The notes under the pieces were generated by a model. The model worked only from the letters and a program-made list of their open reading frames with translations, did no database searches and was not told where the DNA came from. A stretch of DNA of 64,000 nt from Gammaproteobacteria bacterium (GTDB taxonomy: Bacteria > Pseudomonadota > Gammaproteobacteria > Steroidobacterales > Woeseiaceae): positions 19,725 to 83,724 of the forward strand of contig JAACFB010000009.1 in NCBI GenBank assembly GCA_009937615.1, read 5' to 3'. The position numbers and the translations under genes are program-made. This document shows positions 17,336-25,730 of this stretch, piece by piece (within the stretch, counting starts at the first letter, position 1; every line of letters begins with the position of its first letter).

Positions 17336-18412
17336 ATGCAGTTTCTTTTCAAGACGCATTACAACGACGATATTCGCTTTCTGGCGAAGACCGGGGAAAA
17401 GATTCGTGTCGCATTGGTGATCGGTCTGCTGCTCGTCGCTCCGCTCCTGTTTTCGGATTACTACCTGGCCGAGCTCGGGCTGCTGCTCGTTTACGCGATT
17501 GCCGGCGTCGGCCTGATGGTCCTGACGGGCCATACGGGGCAGGTCAGTTTCGGGCACGCGGGCTTTCTCGGTATCGGCGCCTACACGCACGCGATACTGA
17601 CGTCGCACGGCATGCCCTTCAGCCTTTCGATCCTGCTGACGATATTGTTAGCCGGCGCCCTCGGCATGGTAATCGGCCGGTCGGCGTCGAAGATGCACGG
17701 ATTCTATCTCGCCATCGCGACGCTCGCTTTCGGTATCCTGATCGAAACCGTCTTCGGCGAATGGACGGCCCTGACCGGCGGGCATGCCGGATTCGCCGTG
17801 CCGGGTCTGAAGGTCTTCGGCGTATCGCTCGCCGCGGCGTGGCAGCAGTATTACGTCGACCTGTTATTCGCCGTGGTCGTCATCGGCGGCGCATCAAACC
17901 TGTTCCGCTCGCCGACCGGGCGCTCTTTCGTCGCCGTGCGCGACTCGGAGCTCTCCGCGCGCTGTCTCGGCGTCAACGTCGAGTGGGTCAAGATCCAGTC
18001 GTTCGGCGTCAGTGCTGCGATCACGGGACTGGCAGGCGCGCTGCTAGCGCACCACCTTACCTACATCGTGCCCGAGACGTTCGGGGTTCTTGAATCACTC
18101 AAGCTGCTGCTGATGATCGTCGTCGGCGGGCTCGGCAGTATTCTCGGGGCGGTGCTCGGTGCGATCTTTATCTCGGTGTTGCCGGTCGCGCTGAGCTTTC
18201 TGAAAGACATCCTGCCACCGTCCATCGGGCAGACCGCCGGGCTCGAGCCGCTGCTCTTCGGAGTGATCATCGTCGTCGTCATCGTTTTCGAACCGCTTGG
18301 CTTGTATGGGCGCTGGATGAAGCTGCGCTTCTTTTTCGAGACGTTCCCGTATTACCGCAAGTCGTCATTCGTGCGGCAGAAGTCTTACCTGAAAACGGAG
18401 CGACTGCGATGA
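17336..18412 (+). CDS. livM: Branched-chain-type ABC transporter permease (LivM family)
   Basis: This 358-residue inner-membrane permease is the second channel subunit of the importer. Characteristic is the segment VLTGHTGQVSFGHAGFLGIGAYTHA near residues 61-85, followed by further membrane helices and the conserved VVGGLGSILGAVLGAIFI near 262. The N-terminus carries about 25 polar residues before the first helix, and the C-terminus a basic cytoplasmic tail. It starts 3 bases after livH and overlaps livG by 4 bases (ATGA), which indicates translational coupling through the operon. Confidence 0.88.
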   Translation: MQFLFKTHYNDDIRFLAKTGEKIRVALVIGLLLVAPLLFSDYYLAELGLLLVYAIAGVGLMVLTGHTGQVSFGHAGFLGIGAYTHAILTSHGMPFSLSILLTILLAGALGMVIGRSASKMHGFYLAIATLAFGILIETVFGEWTALTGGHAGFAVPGLKVFGVSLAAAWQQYYVDLLFAVVVIGGASNLFRSPTGRSFVAVRDSELSARCLGVNVEWVKIQSFGVSAAITGLAGALLAHHLTYIVPETFGVLESLKLLLMIVVGGLGSILGAVLGAIFISVLPVALSFLKDILPPSIGQTAGLEPLLFGVIIVVVIVFEPLGLYGRWMKLRFFFETFPYYRKSSFVRQKSYLKTERLR

Positions 18413-19182
18413 GGCCGCGGCAAACGCTGTCGGTGCGCAACCTGTCGATCGAGTTCGGCGGCGTGCACGCCGTCGAGGATGTGTCGTTCGACGTCGAGCC
18501 CGGCGAGGTGTTTGCAATAATCGGTCCTAACGGGGCGGGCAAAAGCACTATTTTCAACCTCATAAGCCGCCTGTACGAGCCGACCGCAGGCACGATTCAA
18601 TATGGCGATCAGGACCTGCTGCAACTGCCGGCGCACAAGGTGGTGCAGGCCGGCATCGGCAGGACGTTTCAGAACATCGAGCTGTTCGAGCACGCCACCG
18701 TGCTGCAGAATCTTCTCGTCGGCCGCCACTGCCACGCTCGTGCCAACCCGTTCACAAATTTCCTGTTCTGGCCAGGCGTGCGGGCAGCCGAAATTGAGCA
18801 CCGCAGGAAGATCGAGGACATCATCGACCTGATGGAGATTGCTCAGTATCGCGATGTAAAGATTTCGGATCTCTCCTACGGCGCGCGCAAGAATGTCGAA
18901 CTCGCGCGGGCGCTTTGCGCCGAGCCCTCGCTGCTGCTGCTCGATGAGCCGGCGTCCGGACTCAATAACGAGGAAACCGACGACGTCTCCTTCTGGCTCG
19001 AGGACATCAAGCACGATCTCGGCGTGACGATCATCATGGTCGAGCACGACATGAATCTCGTCGGTCGCGTGGCGGATCGGGTCATGGCGGTCAACGACGG
19101 AAAACTGGTCGCGATCGGCACGCCGGATGAGATTCGTGACGATGCCGAAGTCCAGCGCGCCTATCTCGGGGTCGCCACATGA
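18409..19182 (+). CDS. livG: Branched-chain-type ABC transporter ATPase (LivG family)
   Basis: This is a 257-residue cytoplasmic ATPase subunit. Walker A is GPNGAGKST near residues 39-47, Walker B is LLLLDEPASGLN near 176, and the H-loop is MVEHDM. The signature motif is LSYGARKNVELARAL rather than LSGGQ, which is usual for LivG proteins. It would pair with the LivF-type ATPase encoded immediately downstream (4-base overlap) to drive uptake. Confidence 0.9.
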   Translation: MRPRQTLSVRNLSIEFGGVHAVEDVSFDVEPGEVFAIIGPNGAGKSTIFNLISRLYEPTAGTIQYGDQDLLQLPAHKVVQAGIGRTFQNIELFEHATVLQNLLVGRHCHARANPFTNFLFWPGVRAAEIEHRRKIEDIIDLMEIAQYRDVKISDLSYGARKNVELARALCAEPSLLLLDEPASGLNNEETDDVSFWLEDIKHDLGVTIIMVEHDMNLVGRVADRVMAVNDGKLVAIGTPDEIRDDAEVQRAYLGVAT

Positions 19183-19952
19183 CGCCGCCGCTTTTGGAAA
19201 TGCGCAACATCGAGACCTACTACGGTCCGATCATGGCGATTCGCGGCGTCAGCCTGATTGTCGAAGAGGGCGAGATTGTGACGGTGCTCGGGGCCAACGG
19301 GGCTGGCAAGACCACGCTGTTGAAGACCGCAACCGGCGCGCTCGACAGTAACAAGGGCCAGGTCCTGCTCGACGGTCACGAGATACAGTGCCGCGATCCG
19401 GACTGGGTTGCGCGCCAGGGCATCGCCCACGTGCCGGAGGGTCGCGAGGTGTTCCCGTTTCTGACGGTTGCCGAAAATCTCGCGATGGGCGCCTACAATC
19501 GCCGCGACAAAAAAGCGATCGCCGCCGATCTTGAAACGGTCTACGATTATTTCCCGGTGCTGCGCAAGCTGCGCCACAAGATGTCGACGTATCTTTCGGG
19601 CGGTCAACAGCAGATGCTCGCAATCGGGCGCGGTTTCATGGCGCGGCCGCGGCTCTTGTTGCTCGACGAACCCTCACTGGGTCTGTCGCCCGTGCTGGTG
19701 CAGGAGATTTTTGACATCATCACCCGCCTCAACCAGGAGCAGGGCTTGACGATTCTCCTCGTCGAGCAGAACGCAAACGTCGCACTCAACGTGTCGCAGC
19801 GTGGCTACGTCATGGAAGTGGGTGGCATGGTTATGGACGGGCCCAGCGACAAGCTTCTCGACAGCGAGGACATAAAGGAATTTTATCTCGGCAAGAAAGA
19901 CGAGGGCGTGCGCGGGCGGCGGCGCTGGAAGAAGAGGAAGACCTGGCGTTGA
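19179..19952 (+). CDS. livF: Branched-chain-type ABC transporter ATPase (LivF family)
   Basis: This 257-residue cytoplasmic ATPase has Walker A GANGAGKTT near 38, signature LSGGQQQMLAIGR near 140, and Walker B LLLLDEPSLGLSP near 160. EGREVFPFLTVAENL is a typical LivF Q-loop region. The C-terminus has an unusual Arg/Lys-rich tail (GVRGRRRWKKRKTWR) of about 15 residues beyond the normal LivF end. The tail's coding sequence runs up to the acyl-CoA synthetase start and may be a product of the tight gene packing. The stop overlaps the next gene's proposed TTG start. Confidence 0.9.
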   Translation: MTPPLLEMRNIETYYGPIMAIRGVSLIVEEGEIVTVLGANGAGKTTLLKTATGALDSNKGQVLLDGHEIQCRDPDWVARQGIAHVPEGREVFPFLTVAENLAMGAYNRRDKKAIAADLETVYDYFPVLRKLRHKMSTYLSGGQQQMLAIGRGFMARPRLLLLDEPSLGLSPVLVQEIFDIITRLNQEQGLTILLVEQNANVALNVSQRGYVMEVGGMVMDGPSDKLLDSEDIKEFYLGKKDEGVRGRRRWKKRKTWR

Positions 19953-21784
19953 ACGACGGGGTGCCGGGCAAATTCATCGAGATCGACGGCTGTGACACGC
20001 TGCCGAAATTATTCCTCAAGCGGTCGATCGAGCGTGGTGAGCGGATTGCGATGCGCGAGAAGGACTTTGGCATCTGGCAGAGCTACTCGTGGAATGACTA
20101 TCGCGAGCGCGCTTTCGAGATAGCTCATGGCCTGCTGTCGCTCGGCTTGCAGCGCGGCGACGTCGTCTCGATCCAGAGCGAGGATTGCCGCGAATGGCTA
20201 TGGGCCGACATCGGCGCGATGCTGGCCGGCGGCGTCGTGAACGGCATTTATCCGACCTACCAGTCGCGCCAGGTCGAGCATGCGCTCAGCGACTCGAACT
20301 GCCGGTTTCTGTTCGTCGAGGACGAGGAGCAACTCGATAAATACCTCGAAATCGAGGCATCGCTGCCCGGCATCGAGAAAGTCTATGTTTTCGACTGGCG
20401 GGGGCTGCGCGGCTTCCAGCACGACAAGGTTGCCCCGATCGAGAAGCTTTACAAGATCGGCGACAGGTTCGGGCGCGACAACCGGGGACTGATCGAGACG
20501 ATCGCCGCGGAGGGCAGTGGCGACGATCTTGCCGCGCTGGTCTATACATCGGGCACGACCGGCATGCCAAAGGGGGCGATGCTCTCGCAACGCTACATCG
20601 TCTTCCAGATGCGGCTCGCACCCGAGTATCTGCGGCAGACGGCGGACGACGAGCTTCTGACCTACCTGCCGCTCTGCCACATCGCCGAACGGGTCTTTTC
20701 GTGCTGGCTGCCGCTAGCGCACGGCGCGACGATTAATTTCGCGGAGAGTCCCGAGACCGTCATGCAGAACCTGCAGGAGGTTTCACCGACCTATATGTTC
20801 GCCGTACCCCGGGTCTGGGAGAAGTTTTACTCGCGGGTCACGACGGCGATGTCCGAGGCGACCTGGGTCGGCAGAAAGGCCTTCGGGTTGGCGCTGGCGG
20901 TCGGCAGGCGGCGCGCCGACAAGCTACAGCGACAGCAATCGCTGACGATCGTCGACAAGCTGCTGTTCGAGATCGCCGATCGCACGGTGTTTCGCAATAT
21001 CAAGCGGGTGCTTGGGCTCGATCGGGCAAAAAAAGCCGCGACTGCGGCAGCTCCCATATCCCCGGATCTCCTCAAGTGGTTCCTCGCAATTGGCATCGAG
21101 ATCGATGAGCTTTGGGGCCAGACCGAGATCGGCATCGTGACGAGCACGAAGCAGGGCGTATTTCGTTTCGGCAAGGTCGGCGTGCCGTTCCCGGGCACGG
21201 AAGTGCGCATTGACGACAACGGCGAAATCATTGCGCGCTCGGATGGCCAGTTCGACGGTTATCTGAATCTTCCCGACAAAACCGCCGAGACGATCGTCGA
21301 CGGCTGGATTCGAACGGGAGATGTCGGCAAGCTTGACGAGGAAGGTTACCTGTCGCTCACCGACCGGCTCAAGGACATTATCATCACGGCCGGCGGCAAA
21401 AACATCACACCGTCGGTCATGGAGAATGAACTAAAGTTCTCTCCGTACATATCGGATGCCGTCATCATCGGCGACGCGCGCAAGTACCTGACCTGCCTCG
21501 TCATGATCGATCAGGAGAACGTCGAGCATTATGCCCAGACGCATTCGGTGCCATTCACCGATTACCGATCGCTATGCGCGCGTCCCGAGATCGTCGAATT
21601 GATTGACAAGGAAGTGACGCGCGTCAACCATGGCTTTTCGAGCGTCGAGCAGGTCAAGAAGTTCAGGCTGATCGATGTATTATTGACGGCAGAAGACGAA
21701 GAGCTGACGCCGACGATGAAGCTCAAACGCAGCTACGTCAGCCGGAAGTACAGCGATCTAATCGAATCGATGTATTCGGGCTGA
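19949..21784 (+). CDS. AMP-binding long-chain-type acyl-CoA synthetase
   Basis: This is an adenylate-forming enzyme of 611 residues resembling bacterial long-chain acyl-CoA synthetases of the FadD15/AAE type. The P-loop-like AMP-binding motif YTSGTTGMPKG is near 196. The adenylation motif is WGQTEIG in place of the usual YGxTE, followed by DGWIRTGDVG and DRLKDIIITAGGKNI (A8 hinge). It would activate a carboxylic acid to acyl-CoA at the membrane face. It lies between livF and the substrate-binding protein gene, so it probably acts on the imported substrate (vectorial acylation), an inference from context. The proposed start is a TTG overlapping the livF stop by 4 bases; GTG 19961 is an alternative. 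Confidence 0.88.
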   Translation: MNDGVPGKFIEIDGCDTLPKLFLKRSIERGERIAMREKDFGIWQSYSWNDYRERAFEIAHGLLSLGLQRGDVVSIQSEDCREWLWADIGAMLAGGVVNGIYPTYQSRQVEHALSDSNCRFLFVEDEEQLDKYLEIEASLPGIEKVYVFDWRGLRGFQHDKVAPIEKLYKIGDRFGRDNRGLIETIAAEGSGDDLAALVYTSGTTGMPKGAMLSQRYIVFQMRLAPEYLRQTADDELLTYLPLCHIAERVFSCWLPLAHGATINFAESPETVMQNLQEVSPTYMFAVPRVWEKFYSRVTTAMSEATWVGRKAFGLALAVGRRRADKLQRQQSLTIVDKLLFEIADRTVFRNIKRVLGLDRAKKAATAAAPISPDLLKWFLAIGIEIDELWGQTEIGIVTSTKQGVFRFGKVGVPFPGTEVRIDDNGEIIARSDGQFDGYLNLPDKTAETIVDGWIRTGDVGKLDEEGYLSLTDRLKDIIITAGGKNITPSVMENELKFSPYISDAVIIGDARKYLTCLVMIDQENVEHYAQTHSVPFTDYRSLCARPEIVELIDKEVTRVNHGFSSVEQVKKFRLIDVLLTAEDEELTPTMKLKRSYVSRKYSDLIESMYSG

Positions 21785-21807
21785 TGAGCCCGGGAGATAG
21801 TGGTCAA

Positions 21808-22992
21808 ATGAAGAAATGGATCGCACTGATAGCTGTCGTTATCGCGGGTTGCGGGGGGCAGGAGGGCGCGCCGCAGGGCGAGACGACGCGCGGCGTCACA
21901 GCCGATGAAATAGTGATAGGAACGCATACCGACCTGTCGGGTGGCCTGGCGATACTGGGCGTGCCGATAACCATTGGTCAGCGCATGCGTTACGAGGAGG
22001 CTAACGACGCGGGCGGTATACACGGCCGGAAGATTCGGCTTGTCGCCGAAGATTCGCAATACCAGATGCCGATAGCGGTGAAAGCGACGAACAAGCTGCT
22101 TAACGTCGACAATATCTTCCTGATGGTCGGCAGCATGGGCACGCCGATGAACATCGCCTTGATGCCACGCATGTTCGAGGCGGGTGTACCGAGCTTGTTT
22201 CCCGTGACGGCCGCGACGCAGATGTACGAGCCGCTGCATCCGATGAAGTTCGCGTACTTTGTCAGTTACCGCGACCAGATTCGCGGCGCCATGGCGCACC
22301 TGATCAAGCAGCACGACTACGGGAAAGTATGTGCACAGGTTCTTGCTAACGACTATGGCGGGGAGGTCGAGGTAGGCTACCGACAAGTGGTTGAGGAACA
22401 TGGCCTCGAGTCCGTCTATCTCGGCCGGCACAAAGCCGGCGAGACCGACTTCGTTGGCACGGTGACGGCCATCAAAAATTCGGGTTGCGAATTGCTGGCG
22501 CTTGGCCCCCTGGTCAAGGACGCGATCCTCATTTACACCGCCGCGCGGGACGCGGGCTGGGACGCGCCAATCGTGTCGAACATGGTGCCTTACGTGCCCG
22601 AAGTCGCAGCCGCGGCAGACGGCGCCATGGATGGGTTTTACGTGGCTGCGTCATACTATTTTCCCGACTTCGAGACGGAAAGGGCGGCTGGCTCATGGGC
22701 CGGAGACTGGTCCGGGAGATACATGGAGAAGTATGGTGAGGAGCCGGCGCCACAAACGGTCGTTGGCTACGTTATGGGCGATCTCGTCGTAAGTGCGCTT
22801 CAAGCCGCGGGGCCCGATCCGACGGTCGATAAAGTGCTGGCTGCGCTCGAAACGGTCGACTATTACGAGGACCCGTTCGGCGGCCCGTCACTGTCCTTCA
22901 GCCCGACCAAGCACCAGGGTGGCGATTACCTGTACCTGTACCAGGTCAGGGATGGAAAATGGGAGATTGTCGAGAAGAACCTGCCGTATTAG
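21808..22992 (+). CDS. Branched-chain-type ABC transporter substrate-binding lipoprotein (LivK family)
   Basis: This 394-residue periplasmic-binding-protein type I fold belongs to the Peripla_BP_6/LivK family. A short signal ends in the lipobox VIAGC (Cys15), so it is lipid-anchored. EIVIGTHTDLSGGLAILG near 33 and the Gly-rich NDAGGIHGRKIRLVAEDSQY are the family N-lobe hallmarks. It is the receptor for the LivHMGF importer. ATG 21808 is chosen because it gives a canonical lipoprotein signal; ATG 21784 overlaps the previous stop and would add eight polar residues. It is the last gene of the operon, convergent with the AraC-type gene. Confidence 0.88.
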   Translation: MKKWIALIAVVIAGCGGQEGAPQGETTRGVTADEIVIGTHTDLSGGLAILGVPITIGQRMRYEEANDAGGIHGRKIRLVAEDSQYQMPIAVKATNKLLNVDNIFLMVGSMGTPMNIALMPRMFEAGVPSLFPVTAATQMYEPLHPMKFAYFVSYRDQIRGAMAHLIKQHDYGKVCAQVLANDYGGEVEVGYRQVVEEHGLESVYLGRHKAGETDFVGTVTAIKNSGCELLALGPLVKDAILIYTAARDAGWDAPIVSNMVPYVPEVAAAADGAMDGFYVAASYYFPDFETERAAGSWAGDWSGRYMEKYGEEPAPQTVVGYVMGDLVVSALQAAGPDPTVDKVLAALETVDYYEDPFGGPSLSFSPTKHQGGDYLYLYQVRDGKWEIVEKNLPY

Positions 22993-23016
22993 CCACGAGG
23001 TTGCGGCAGCGGCAAG

Positions 23017-23403
23017 TCAGACGTGGGGCAGGTACTTTTGCCGGTACTCGGCAGGCGGCATGTCGTACCAGGACTTGAACGCGGTCGTGAAAGAGCTGAT
23101 GCTCGAGTAACCCAGCAGCATTGCAACTTCGAGCGCCTTGAGGCGGTTGTCACTCAGATAATTGACGGCGAGCACTGCCCGTACTTCGTTCAGTACTTTC
23201 TGAAAGCTTGTCTTTTCGGCGCGCAGGCGGCGTTGCAGCGTACGACGGCTGAGTTTAAGGGCCCGGCAGGCCGCATCGGCGTTTGCCTCACCCTCCGCCA
23301 GTAATTCGGCCAGCCTGCGTTTCAGCTGCGCGGCGATATTGTCCTGTGCGTAAAGAGACCTGAGGTATTTTTCCGCTTGTTCGATGAGTTGACCGTACAT
23401 CAC
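23017..23403 (-). CDS. Stand-alone AraC-type DNA-binding domain protein
   Basis: This 128-residue cytoplasmic protein is essentially only the AraC/XylS double helix-turn-helix domain. ADAACRALKLSRRTLQRRLRAEKTSF is the first HTH and ALEVAMLLGYSSISSFTTAFKSWYDMPPAEYRQ the second. Classical family members are about 300-340 residues with an N-terminal sensor domain, absent here. The frame stays open only to about 23470 upstream, and no family-like sequence was seen there. The start may be GTG 23403 or ATG 23400. It is convergent with the transporter operon and divergent from fadJ, making those genes its most likely targets. It could be a genuine solo regulator or a remnant. Confidence 0.7.
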   Translation of the reverse strand: MMYGQLIEQAEKYLRSLYAQDNIAAQLKRRLAELLAEGEANADAACRALKLSRRTLQRRLRAEKTSFQKVLNEVRAVLAVNYLSDNRLKALEVAMLLGYSSISSFTTAFKSWYDMPPAEYRQKYLPHV

Positions 23404-23512
23404 CGGGAAATCGTACCAGAGATTAAGGGGCAGGTTTTGATTTATGGCAGAAATAAACCAGCGCCTTTTTCAATTCAGTAAACTATCCCTCGATCTGAAT
23501 AAGGAAATACCA

Positions 23513-25606
23513 ATGAATTCACCCGTCAGTTACGAGATCGTCGATTCGATCGGCGTTATCACGGTCGATAATCCGCCCGTCAATGCATTATCCCACGCTG
23601 TACGCGAGGGCATCCTCGATGCGATCCACGTGACGAAGAGCGATGAGTCCAGGGCCGTTGTCATCTTGTGCGCCGGCCGTACGTTTATCGCCGGCGCCGA
23701 CATCACCGAATTCGGCAAGCCGCCGTTGGAACCTTACTTGCCGGACCTCCTGAACGAGATCGAAGCCTCGGAAAAAGTCGTGATTGCGGCTCTGCACGGC
23801 ACGGTACTGGGCGGCGGCTTCGAAACGGCGCTGGCTTGCCACTACCGCATTGCGCTGGATTCGGCCAAGGTGGGTTTTCCAGAGGTCAAGCTGGGCCTGT
23901 TCCCGGGCGCGGGCGGCACACAGCGCGTACCGAGGCTCACGGGCATCGAAGCGGCTGTCGAACTGATGGCTAGCGGCAACCCGATCGGCGCCGCGCAGGC
24001 CGCGGACCTGGGGCTTGTCGATAAGGTGGTCTCGGACGACCTGCGCCAGGCGGCGCTGGAGTATGCCGCCGATCTGGTCGCGAGCGGCGCACCGATCCGT
24101 CGCACGCGCGACCTCGACGTCGAGGCCGTTGACGACGGCGTGTTCGTTGCTATGCAGGCTGAGCTTGCGAAGCGGGCGCGCGGCCAGATTGCGCCGCTCA
24201 AGATGCTCGAGGCCGTAAAAGGCGCCGTGACAATGCCGTTCGAGGAGGGCCTGTTACAGGAACGCGCGCTGTTCTGGGAACTAATGCAGGGCTCCCAGTC
24301 GAGAGCGCTCAGGCATATCTTCTTTGCCGAACGCGAAGCGGCCAAGATCAAGGGGTTGCCTCGGGATGCCACGAGGCGCGAGATACAGAGCGTCGGCATT
24401 ATCGGTGGCGGCACGATGGGGGGCGGTATCGCGATGAGTTTCGCCAATGCCGGGTTCGCGGTCACGATGCTGGAAATCGATGATGAGGCGCTTGAGCGTG
24501 GCCTCTCGATAATCGACAGGAATTATGGCGGCAGCGTCAAGCGCGGCAAGTTAAGCGAGGATCAGGCGAAAACGTGCCGGGACCGGATCGCAGGCGCGAC
24601 CGATTACGCGTCCCTGGCCGACTGCGACCTGGTCATCGAGGCTGTTTTCGAAGACCCGCAGCTTAAGAAAACAATCTTTGCAAAACTCGACGGCGTTTGT
24701 AAGGACGGCGCGATCCTTGCGACCAACACGTCCTACCAGGATGTTGACGCAATCGCGGCGGCGACCGGGCGACCTCAAGATGTGCTCGGCATGCATTTCT
24801 TCAGCCCGGCGCACATCATGAAGCTGCTCGAGGTCGTGCGCGGTGCAAAAACGGCTGACGATGTGCTTGCCACGGTCATGGCGCTGGCCAAAAAGATTCG
24901 CAAGGTGCCCGTGATGTCGGGTGTCTGTTATGGATTTATCGGCAATCGCATGCTCGGGCCGTATATGCGCGAAGGACAGCTCTGCTTGATTGAAGGCAGC
25001 ACGCCTTCGGACATCGATACGGCGATGCAGGAATGGGGTATGGCAATGGGTCCGTTAAGCGTTGGCGATCTTGCGGGACTCGATATTGGCTACAAGGCGC
25101 GCGCGGCGCTGCCCGTCGAAGAGCGCGGTGATCCGAAAAGTTACCGCGTATCGGATGCCCTTGTCGAAATGGGGCGACTAGGGCAAAAAAGCGGCGCCGG
25201 CTTTTACAGCTACGATCCCGAGACTCGCAAGAAGCTCTCGGATCCTGCCGTTTTAGAGATCGTAGAGCGAGAGGCAGCGGCGCTGGGCATCGAGCGGCGC
25301 AACATCGATGCGGGTGAAATAGTCGATCGGTTGATCTATGCGCTCGTCAATGAAGGACTGAAAATCGTAGAGGAGGGCATCGCGCAGCGGCCCGGCGATA
25401 TCGACGTTGTCTACGTTTACGGATACGGGTTTCCGGCCTGGCGCGGCGGTCCGATGCACTATGCGGATGAAGTCGGGCTCGAAAAGGTGCTATCGAGAAT
25501 CAACGAGTTTCGCCAGCGCTTTGGTGACCACTGGGCGCCGGCGCCTTTGCTCGTGCAACTCGTCGAGGAAGACCTGACGCTCGCGGAATGGGCCGCACGC
25601 CAATAA
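23513..25606 (+). CDS. fadJ: Bifunctional enoyl-CoA hydratase / 3-hydroxyacyl-CoA dehydrogenase
   Basis: This 697-residue cytoplasmic beta-oxidation protein has an enoyl-CoA hydratase/isomerase domain first (about 1-190) and a 3-hydroxyacyl-CoA dehydrogenase after (about 290-690). The hydratase oxyanion motif FIAGADITEF and both expected Glu positions (LGGGFETALA and GFPEVKLGLFPGAGGTQR) are visible. The dehydrogenase NAD site is GIIGGGTMGGGIAMSFANAG, with catalytic His in GMHFFSPAHIMKLLE. Length and order fit FadJ-type proteins. ATG 23513 is used because AAGGA precedes it and it begins the hydratase domain; an upstream ATG at 23444 adds 23 unrelated residues. No thiolase gene is adjacent. It likely degrades acyl-CoA formed by the synthetase in the neighbouring operon. 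Confidence 0.9.
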   Translation: MNSPVSYEIVDSIGVITVDNPPVNALSHAVREGILDAIHVTKSDESRAVVILCAGRTFIAGADITEFGKPPLEPYLPDLLNEIEASEKVVIAALHGTVLGGGFETALACHYRIALDSAKVGFPEVKLGLFPGAGGTQRVPRLTGIEAAVELMASGNPIGAAQAADLGLVDKVVSDDLRQAALEYAADLVASGAPIRRTRDLDVEAVDDGVFVAMQAELAKRARGQIAPLKMLEAVKGAVTMPFEEGLLQERALFWELMQGSQSRALRHIFFAEREAAKIKGLPRDATRREIQSVGIIGGGTMGGGIAMSFANAGFAVTMLEIDDEALERGLSIIDRNYGGSVKRGKLSEDQAKTCRDRIAGATDYASLADCDLVIEAVFEDPQLKKTIFAKLDGVCKDGAILATNTSYQDVDAIAAATGRPQDVLGMHFFSPAHIMKLLEVVRGAKTADDVLATVMALAKKIRKVPVMSGVCYGFIGNRMLGPYMREGQLCLIEGSTPSDIDTAMQEWGMAMGPLSVGDLAGLDIGYKARAALPVEERGDPKSYRVSDALVEMGRLGQKSGAGFYSYDPETRKKLSDPAVLEIVEREAAALGIERRNIDAGEIVDRLIYALVNEGLKIVEEGIAQRPGDIDVVYVYGYGFPAWRGGPMHYADEVGLEKVLSRINEFRQRFGDHWAPAPLLVQLVEEDLTLAEWAARQ

Positions 25607-25631
25607 CCGTACGCTTACTTTAAAAATTGCA

Positions 25632-25663
25632 CAATCCGGAAATCTACGGATTGGCAATTGCCA
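25632..25663. promoter_or_regulatory. Paired inverted repeats upstream of hsp20
   Basis: Two overlapping symmetrical elements lie between fadJ and hsp20. CAATCCG at 25632-25638 pairs with CGGATTG at 25647-25653 (7-bp arms, 8-base spacer). TGGCAATTGCCA at 25652-25663 is a perfect 12-bp palindrome. They sit in the probable promoter region of hsp20 and are candidate operator sites. CIRCE was compared and does not match. A role as terminator for fadJ is less likely because no T-run follows. Confidence 0.4.
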
Positions 25664-25684
25664 TTGAGGGCGCAATATACCTAT

Positions 25685-25725
25685 CGCCGGAGGAATGCCT
25701 CCGGCGGGTGACCCAAAGGAGGTGA
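25685..25725 (+). promoter_or_regulatory. Leader hairpin with SD-complementary arm before hsp20
   Basis: CGCCGGAGG (25685-25693) and CCTCCGGCG (25698-25706) form a perfect 9-bp stem with loop AATG. The 3' arm begins CCTCC (25698-25702), which is also complementary to GGAGG (25718-25722) in the strong ribosome-binding site AAAGGAGGTGA (25715-25725). An inner GGG (25706-25708) can pair with CCC (25712-25714). Two exclusive structures are thus possible: the first leaves the ribosome-binding site free, the second masks it. This resembles a thermosensor or translational switch, but the function is inferred only from base pairing. Confidence 0.5.
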
Positions 25726-25730
25726 GCGAA

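Noticed and set aside
16636..18093. A 485-codon frame on the plus strand overlapping livH and livM
   Set aside because: It is an out-of-frame, Arg-rich shadow of two well-supported permease genes.
25695..25730. hsp20 start at 25695
   Set aside because: That ATG is in the loop of the leader hairpin; ATG 25731 has an ideal AAAGGAGGTGA before it.
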